Source of the DNA: Alternaria dauci
Taxonomy: Eukaryota > Ascomycota > Dothideomycetes > Pleosporales > Pleosporaceae
NCBI RefSeq assembly: GCF_042100115.1
Contig: NC_091274.1
Coordinates: 930,001 to 994,000, forward strand
DNA length: 64,000 nt
Reading direction: 5' to 3'
Below are positions 56,948-64,000 of the stretch, one piece after another. Under the pieces are notes generated by a model, which saw only the letters and a program-made list of their open reading frames with translations, ran no database searches and was not told the origin of the DNA. The first letter of the stretch is position 1. Each line of letters starts with the position of its first letter. The position numbers and the translations under genes are program-made.

Positions 56948-59295
56948 ATGGCTGCCCGACGAGGAAGCCGTTTCATCAAGCCGCTGCTTTATACAGCCGG
57001 TGCTGGAGCAGTCGGTACCGCCGCTCTATACACCACCCTCCGACCTCGCGATATCCCTGGCTCAGAAGCCGCCGCAGTCCCACCACCCACATATGGCGAG
57101 GGAGGTGTCTTCCGACCGCCACAGTTTCCCTCTGCTAAAAGCCGCGAAGAGCAGATTGCACAATTGAAGCGCAGCGCTGGTGTCGTATCGCAGGTTGCAG
57201 AGAAGGCAAAGAAGTGGCTGGGCGGCGGCTCTACACCATCTACAGCCGAAAAGGCTGAAGAAGAGCCATATGACTTGTTGGTCATTGGTGGTGGCGCAAC
57301 CGGGGCTGGTATTGCGCTCGACGCTGTTACAAGAGGCCTCAAGGTTGCGCTTGTCGAGCGCGACGACTTTAGCAGTGGTACCAGCAGTAAGAGCACAAAG
57401 CTGGTACACGGTGGTGTACGATATCTAGAAAAGGCTGTCTGGAACCTGGACTATAACCAGTGAGTAGCCCGAGAAAACATCCCCGCAATATCTAATCTGG
57501 GGCTTAGATACGCTCTCGTCGTCGAAGCTCTTCGCGAGCGTCGTTACTTCTTAGATACCGCTCCTCACCTGTCACAATGGCTGCCGATTATGATTCCCAT
57601 CCAGAAGTGGTGGCAAGCGCCTTACTTCTGGGCTGGTACCAAGTTTTACGATTTCCTTGCTGGTTCAGAGAACATTGAGAGCTCATACTACATGACCAAG
57701 AGCAAGGCTCTGGACGCATTCCCCATGTTGAAGAAGGACGGCCTTGTCGGCGCTCTGGTCTACTACGGTAAGATTGGCAGTCATTTGGTCTGTTGCAGGA
57801 ACTGACTTGATCAGATGGTGCGCACAACGACTCTCGCATGAACGTTTCCATCGCCATGACTGCTGCACTATACGGCGCAACTGTCGTCAACCATGTCGAG
57901 GTCACCAGCCTTGAGAAAGACGCTAACGGTCGTCTATGCGGAGCAAAGGCCAAGGATTGCATTGCTGAGCGCGATGGCAAGAAGGCCGAAGAGTTCTCGA
58001 TCAAGGCCAAGGGAATCATCAACGCTACCGGCCCCTTTACCGACTCCATTCGCAAAATGGACGACCAGGATGTGCCTGAAATTGTCGCCCCTAGCTCCGG
58101 TGTTCACGTCATCCTTCCTGGTTACTACAGCCCCGCAAACATGGGTCTTATCGACCCTAACACTTCTGACGGTCGTGTCATCTTCTTCCTGCCATGGCAG
58201 GGCAACACCATTGCGGGTACAACAGACACCGCTTGTGATATCAAGAGGGATCCCGTTGCCGGTGAGGAAGAGATTGACTGGATTCTGAAGGAGGTTAAGC
58301 GCTACCTGCAGCCTGAGATCAATGTTCGCCGAGGCGATGTGCTTGCTGCTTGGTCTGGCATCCGTCCTCTTGTCCGTGACCCCAAAGCGAGTGCGACCGA
58401 GGGTCTCGTCCGCAACCACTTGGTCACCACCTCTCCTTCCGGTCTGATGACGTGCTCAGGTGGCAAGTGGACTACCTACCGCCAGATGGCCGAAGAGACT
58501 GTCGACGAGGCAATCAAGGAGTACGGCCTGAAGACCCAGCCGCTCGTGAACCCCACTCTCATTAGCGGAACTGAGGTCAAGGATGAAGCTCCTCTCGACG
58601 GCACCTGCCAGACCCACCGTGTCCGACTTGTCGGTGCACACGGCTTCTCCAAGACCCTCTTCATCAACCTCATCCAGCACTACGGCATTGAGACTGACGT
58701 AGCCAAGTACCTTTGCCAGGCGTACGGTGACCGTGCATGGACCGTCGCAGCTCTTGCATCGCCCACTGAGCAGCGCTTCCCTGTCCGCGGCGTCAAGATA
58801 TCTGAGCTCTACCCATACATTGACGGCGAGGTCCGCTACTGCGTCCGCCATGAATACGCTCAGACTGCTACCGACGTAATTGCGCGCCGCATGCGTCTCG
58901 CGTTCTTGAACGCCCAGGCCGCTCTCGAAGCCCTTCCCAAGGTCATTGATATTATGGCCGAGGAGCTAAAGTGGGACAACAAGCGTAAGGATGTCGAGTG
59001 GAAGAACTCCGTCGCTTACCTCGGCTCCATGGGCCTACCAAAGAACAAGCTCTCGCTCACGCGCAAGGATGTCGAGAGCGGTCATGTAGGCAAGTACACA
59101 GATGAGGACTATCACCTCTACGCTCGTCATGGTATGTCAACCTCTGATGAGGAAGCTTGTGCACACCTCTTTGCATTTGGGATTAGGCTAAATGAATTGT
59201 TTGCAGATAAACCCGATGAGCTCCTGCAGTCGGACAGCAAGTTCCCAAGCGGCCACAACCCCGTCGTGGGCCGCGAATCCAAGGTCAACAAATGA
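56948..59295 (+). CDS. GUT2: mitochondrial FAD-dependent glycerol-3-phosphate dehydrogenase
   Basis: Four exons (56948-57459, 57508-57767, 57815-59131, 59207-59295) encode 725 residues. The N-terminus ([27 protein letters not shown]) combines a basic presequence with a hydrophobic anchor, as for inner-membrane enzymes. The FAD motif [19 protein letters not shown] is at about 110-128, followed by [36 protein letters not shown] and the GlpD-type C-terminal domain ([18 protein letters not shown]). It oxidises glycerol-3-phosphate to dihydroxyacetone phosphate and passes electrons to ubiquinone. The last intron is 75 nt, a multiple of three without stops; if retained it would add 25 residues. There is no long neighbouring operon-like partner. 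Confidence 0.95.
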
Positions 59296-59778
59296 GCTGC
59301 AGACAAGCACCTGCAGCTGTAGTGTAATTGAAGGACCTGTCATGGCCGATTCGTGCACATCACTCGTATCTTGTACTATCCTAATCGGCGCGCGGCGTAT
59401 ACGAGTCGAGTCGGCTCGACTTGCATCATGTTGGCGCTCGATACCATCCGCATGACTGGCGTCCTTTTCTCCGTCGCGATCTGTATATAATCCTCTACAC
59501 TTAGCGTTACCAGAAAGAATAGAGTAAACGCCGTTCGGCTCTTAACATGCTACGTTCTTGTCGACACGTCTTTTTGCCGACGGAAGCTGCTCTCACCGCT
59601 CGCTAGTTTCTTCGGTCTCCACAGATATCCACACCCCAGCCACACCAATTGCTATCCTCATTCCAAAACAAAGTGGATACAAAGAACGTATGCGGCTGTT
59701 GGTTTGCAAAACTCACTGAAGGTTGTATTTGCACAATTTTCACTCCTCAGCATCAATCACGTCTGCGACATCCACTCT
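59296..59778. other. intergenic region
   Basis: 483 bp; 3' flank of GUT2 and 5' flank of the tRNA. Nothing else was seen. Confidence 0.4.
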
Positions 59779-59868
59779 TCTTCAGTAGTATAGTGGTCAG
59801 TATTTCCGCTTGTCACCACCACAACTGGCAGCTCGCGGGAGACCGGGGTTCAATTCCCCGCTGGAGAG
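59779..59868 (+). tRNA. tRNA-Asp(GUC) with 18-nt intron
   Basis: The acceptor TCTTCAG pairs with CTGGAGA (one G-U pair) and the discriminator is G. The A box lies in TAGTATAGTGGTCAGT and the B box in GGTTCAATTCC. The anticodon stem TCCGC/GCGGG encloses loop TTGTCAC with anticodon GTC at 59812-59814. An 18-nt intron at 59816-59833 starts after the base 3' of the anticodon. Removing it gives a standard Asp cloverleaf. Confidence 0.93.
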
Positions 59869-59884
59869 TATACTGTCGCTGTTC

Positions 59885-59890
59885 TTTTTT
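59885..59890 (+). terminator. RNA polymerase III terminator (T6)
   Basis: Six T residues 17 bases after the tRNA-Asp 3' end. Confidence 0.65.
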
Positions 59891-61668
59891 GGTTTTGCGT
59901 TGGGCTGGACAGGGCCTTTTTGGGGACTCGGCCGCTTTTTGGGACGCGGCCACTTTTCGGCTACCCAACACGCCCTCCCGGCACCAGGCTTGTCTACACA
60001 TGTCTCCGGGCATTTGCCTGGCAATCCTGTAACATTCTCGCTTTTTTGCCGGTGGCGCATAGAACGGAATGGCCCATGGAGATGTTGCTGAGGTTCCACT
60101 CCTCGCTTTCTGCGAGCGGGCGTCTCCCGAGCGCTTTAATCTGGTCATCTGCACTCTGGTCGTCCTGGACAAGACCCGTGGGCATCAGTCAGTGGTGCGA
60201 ACTATGAAGGGGCGATAGTGTTTGAAGACTTCACGTTGTATTGCCGCGTTTTCCGTCGTGGTACAAGGTTGCCCATAGATACCCCAGCCAAGCCAAAGTG
60301 TACCTAGGTATTCTTCTGGACCGCTGCATGGCTGCTGTACACGGCTTTGGGTCGCCCGGTATACTTCAAATCGTCAAATGGACTGCGTATGACGATGGAC
60401 TTGCATACTGGGCAATCAACAGGCTCCATCAAGAAAGGTCTCGTTGGAGAATTCCAGGTTGGCGCAAATACAGTGCCACACCACAACCCTATAACCCATA
60501 CCACGCTCTTACATCGCCTCAAGCCGGCTCTTAATGTTGTCGATCTATTCAACTGTTTAGCACAACATGATCCCTTCTCCATCCGATTCTCTGCAGCGTG
60601 AGGGGAAGTTTCGCGAACAGCAAGAACTTGCCTCGCCAGGCTAGAGGTCCTAAAGACGGTGTCAGTCAAGGTTACAGGAATAAAATTAGATCGCGACGAA
60701 ACGCCCTCAACCTTTTCGAAAAGACATTGTAGTTTGAAGTTTACAACATTGCTCCATAGCGGGTTGTGAGGCTGTGAGTTGCGTGATCTCGCTGTTTGAA
60801 AACCACCTGCATGGTGCAATCAAGCAGGAATTATGATTAAGGAGTCTCCTGCTCTTCATCATCGAACCTGGTCTGAGAGTACTATGATTAGAACTTCAGC
60901 ACTCCTTAATTTGTCGTCCCATATGGCTTTTCCGCGACTTCTACGCCTGCCGACAAATTCCACATGCGCGCACACACTGGGGTAGATGTTGAGCCAGCGC
61001 AACTTCTACTATACCAAGTGCAATCAACTCCCATGCCAATTACGTCCTCACAACTTCAACCTTGTCCTATAGATTTTACAACATGGAGGCTGCCTCGGTA
61101 TCTTGTCGATAGTAGTAGTCGTTGCCGATCGTTTCCTTTGAGCGCATGCAACATGACCACAGTAGATCAGAAATAAGTTATTCGCTATTGGATACCTCAT
61201 TGCCCCGCAAACCACCACTCTGGACCCTTGGAGAATGGTTGGCTCCTTTCTTGGAAGATGATCGTCACATCCAACTGCTTCGGGCAAGTGGCGTGAACTA
61301 GCTGGTGTGGAGAGCGGACCTTCTGTCCAAGCGCGACGCCATTTCCATCTGTAAAGCGACCAGAAGGGTCTGCATCAATAGCCTCGTTCTGGTTGTCAAC
61401 TTCCTTTCGGACCTGACTCCTAGGTACCTTGCATCAACCAAACTTGGGTAACATGACCGCCGATCGACTTCGGGGTAAGCCGATCATCAACTACACACTG
61501 TGCAACCAAAGGAGTAAGACACTTCTCAGCCAATGGAGAGAGGCGGACGTCCAAGACTTCATGATGGCGATACTGAGTGTGATGGTATGAAGAACTTGTC
61601 TCGGTCCCGCTTCACATCTGTATGATCGAGGAACAAGAAACTGAATATATGAGGACATGGAAAAAGAG

Positions 61669-61674
61669 TATAAG
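61669..61674 (+). promoter_or_regulatory. possible TATA box of peroxygenase gene
   Basis: TATAAG about 90 bp before the ATG at 61765, a usual distance for inducible fungal genes. Sequence match only. Confidence 0.35.
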
Positions 61675-61764
61675 TAGGAGACGCATACGATCAAAGACAG
61701 GAACCATGCTCTCGAGCCATCTTGAGTAAATCATCTCACGTCACCTCAGGATTGCCTCTTTGCC

Positions 61765-63184
61765 ATGTATACTCTTTCTCTCGTCCTTCTCCAAGCTTCG
61801 GCTGCCATCGCCTACCCCTGGATCTCTGGCCAGCCAGGTGTCAACTCTGGGCTTTTTAGGGATTCGCGCGCTGTCGAAAGACGCCAGGCTAGTTGCCCTT
61901 TCAACCCTGTCCATAAGGGTGCCGCTCCATATACTGCTCCTTACACCTACACCGGAGCCAAGAACGGTGTCCCTGGCAGCCAAAAGGGTGGTATCAAAGT
62001 CCCAGCAGACGGCGATACGGCTCACGCCTACACTGCTCCCGGGCCCAACGATATTCGTGGACCATGCCCAGGTCTGAATGCTGCAGCCAACGTAAGCCTG
62101 CGAGACAGTACTGTATACGATACTGTCGCTGACAAGAGATAGCACAACTTCCTTTCGCATGACGGTATAACCAACTTCCAGGAGTTGGTTGATGCCCAGC
62201 AGAATGTTTATAACGTAGGCTACGATGTAGCCGTGCTCCTTGCCGTGCTTGGTATTGAGGCTGGCGGCGACGTACTCTCAGGTCGATTGAGTATCGGTTG
62301 CGATGCTACGTCGCGCACCGCGACGCTTCCTCTTCTGGGCAGACAGCCCGGTCTTAATGGCCACAACAAGTTCGAGTCCGATTCGTCACTCACGCGCAAT
62401 GACTTCTTCGTTGCCAACAGTGACAACTACAGCTTCAATGGCACACTGTTCGCAGAGATGAAGGCAGTCGCTGACAGGGTTTCTGGGGGAAGCTTCGATC
62501 GCAATGCTCTTGCCGCATACCGCAGCCAGCGGTACGAAGAGTCTGTTCAAGAGGTACGAAAATCTCATCTTTGAGCTACAATATTCTTCGTGCTTACAGC
62601 TGATTTCGTAGAATCCGTCTTTCTTCTTTGGGCCGCTGTCCCTACTGCTTTACGGAGCCGCCTCCTTTCTCTACGAGCTTTTCCCCAGCTACGGCGACAA
62701 GGGCGTGCCTGATCTCGCAACAATGAAGGCAAGTTTCCGACATTTCAAACCATACAAGATATTCTGACATCATCTCCAGTCCTTCTTCGGAGCTGTTGAA
62801 GATTCATCTGCACCTGGTGGCTGGCGTCACGTCCCTGAGCGCATTCCCGACAACTGGTTCTCGCGTTTCGAGCCTTACAAAATCACGGACGTTGCCACCG
62901 AGATTTTGGCCTTGTACCTCAAGTATCCCAAGCTGTTCGGAGGTAACGTGGGCACGAATAACTTTGATGCCTTGTCAACGCCATTCGATATCATTGTCGA
63001 TGGCAAGCTGCCCAGCGATGTTACAGCAGCACAGCTGACTTGCTTGCTTTACCAGCTGGGTGTCTTAGCAGTGCCAAGTACTCTGAGCACCGTCACTGAT
63101 ATTACTGGTGTGATGCTGGACTTTGGCATAGGAAAGCTGAACCCAGTGTTCAAGAACGCTGGATGCCGCCTGAAGGTCGGCTAA
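61765..63184 (+). CDS. secreted heme-thiolate peroxidase (chloroperoxidase/unspecific peroxygenase family)
   Basis: Four exons (61765-62091, 62143-62553, 62612-62728, 62780-63184) encode 419 residues. A signal peptide (MYTLSLVLLQASAAIA) is followed by a propeptide-like segment with ERRQAS. The proximal heme motif PCPGLNAAAN holds the cysteine ligand at about residue 101 and is followed by HNFLSHDGI, the typical PCP...NH pattern. The region with GRLSIGCD and SDSSLTRNDFF carries the distal side, where an acidic residue acts as acid-base catalyst in this family. It should be an extracellular heme enzyme using H2O2 to halogenate, peroxidise or oxygenate organic compounds; the substrate is unknown. 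The first intron falls directly after the PCP block, and the third has a GC donor (GCAAGT). Confidence 0.9.
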
Positions 63185-64000
63185 ACTCGAAATACAAGTT
63201 GAAGTCGGACCTTGTGTCTGGGTAATGGCCATTACCACGCAGGTCGAGCCTGGATGAGTGACAGTTGACAATGCTTCCTGGTGTTCGAAAGTGAGGCTTA
63301 ACCCCATGAAGCGGAACCGGGACATTTCCAAGGCTACATGTAACGATTAGCACGGCCAACAACGATTTTTCTTACGTACAAAGTGATTCTGGGCTCGATT
63401 TACGCAACGCATCGTTGGTTCGTGTTCGTTCATAAAGCTAGAGAGCACTCTAGAGAAACTCCTGCACGCCATACAGGGAAAATTGCACGCTCCCCTGTAG
63501 TTGCCTACGTAGATTGTTAGCGTATGATGGAGACATCGAACGCATCCTTGTATTTGCATAGGTATGGTATTGAACTATTGCCTTTAGCTCATGTATTGCT
63601 TTGAAACACTGATGCGATCAATACTGGTAGCCTAGACTGCTGGCACAAAGCAAACAAGTGCTATATTACCACGTAGATATTACAGCCTGCAAATGGAGCC
63701 TAGCATTCGATGGGAGAAAACTAGACGTTAGATGAATGGACTGTGGACATAAGCTCGTCTATACGCAAGGTGACTACGACGCTGGAAGGTGACATCGGGA
63801 TGCTCCAGACCTGAGCCTGAATTGTGAAGTTGAAGGTACAATGGAAGCTCATATGTGCCCTGTCTAAGATACAGCGGTATCAACCGATCAACAAAAATCA
63901 TCAAAGACCATGTTGTGGAAACCTCGCCGCAGGTGCCAGTCACGTAGAAGTGACATGGGAATGCGAACACATGTCCTGGCTGTCCGAGAGCATGTAGTCT
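63185..64000. other. 3' end of window, no gene found
   Basis: 816 bp after the peroxygenase gene. No convincing frame, RNA gene or repeat was seen. Confidence 0.45.

Larger units (their letters stand above)
59869..61764. other. intergenic region before peroxygenase gene
   Basis: 1.9 kb with the peroxygenase promoter. ACCTAGGT-type words recur at 60301-60310 and 61419-61429. No gene was accepted; the frames present are short and without domains. Confidence 0.45.

Noticed and set aside
1..64000. Possible secondary-metabolite cluster, CRISPR array, virus or telomere sequence
   Set aside because: No PKS/NRPS or tailoring cluster, no regularly spaced repeats, no viral proteins and no TTAGGG arrays were seen.

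Overview
This window is nuclear DNA of a filamentous ascomycete, most likely a dothideomycete close to the Pleosporales. The genes are densely packed and sit on both strands. They carry many short (about 47-150 nt) GT-AG introns with CTRAC/CTAAC-like branch sites, the tRNAs have introns, and proteins such as the Rpn4-type factor, the Wsc/Mid2-like mucin and the heme-thiolate peroxygenase are typical of filamentous fungi. The lineage is inferred from general knowledge of these families; no database search was made.

Layout. From 1 to 13 kb: the 3' part of an Rpn4-like C2H2 factor, a gene-poor 3 kb gap, a fungal multi-pass membrane protein, a p24 cargo receptor, a short-chain dehydrogenase and the chromatin subunit Swc4. 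From 13 to 24 kb: a Yck-type casein kinase 1, nucleoporin Nup133, an Stf2/Tma10 hydrophilin whose start codon is split by an intron, and the Fe-S assembly factor Dre2. From 24 to 35 kb: a GNAT acetyltransferase, a RecQ helicase, a UBA-UBX protein, the VAP protein Scs2, a Mutator-type MITE, asparagine synthetase with a 6-nt microexon, and a PQ-loop transporter. From 35 to 49 kb: a Mid2-like wall sensor, a small secreted protein, the mitochondrial Holliday junction resolvase Cce1, tRNA-Arg(UCU), an Aco2-like aconitase, a KH-domain RNA-binding protein, the acetolactate synthase regulatory subunit Ilv6 and a second GNAT protein. From 49 to 64 kb: Vtc5 (SPX-VTC), a gap with clustered ACCTAGGT palindromes, mitochondrial glycerol-3-phosphate dehydrogenase Gut2, tRNA-Asp(GUC) and a secreted peroxygenase.

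Most genes are unrelated housekeeping functions. There is no secondary-metabolite cluster, CRISPR array or virus-like block. A weak theme is mitochondrial and amino-acid metabolism: Asn1, Aco2, Ilv6, Gut2, Cce1 and Dre2.

The unusual features concern gene structure. Two introns that are otherwise convincing, in recQ and aco2, lack the 3' AG; the second lies between codons of two Fe-S ligand cysteines. Others are a 6-nt microexon, an ATG interrupted after its A, a GC-AG intron, and two stop-free introns whose lengths are multiples of three. A MITE with long terminal inverted repeats and a 10-bp direct repeat lies just upstream of asparagine synthetase. I did not find a clearly new multi-gene system. 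Exon boundaries were derived by hand from reading frame, splice signals and family knowledge.
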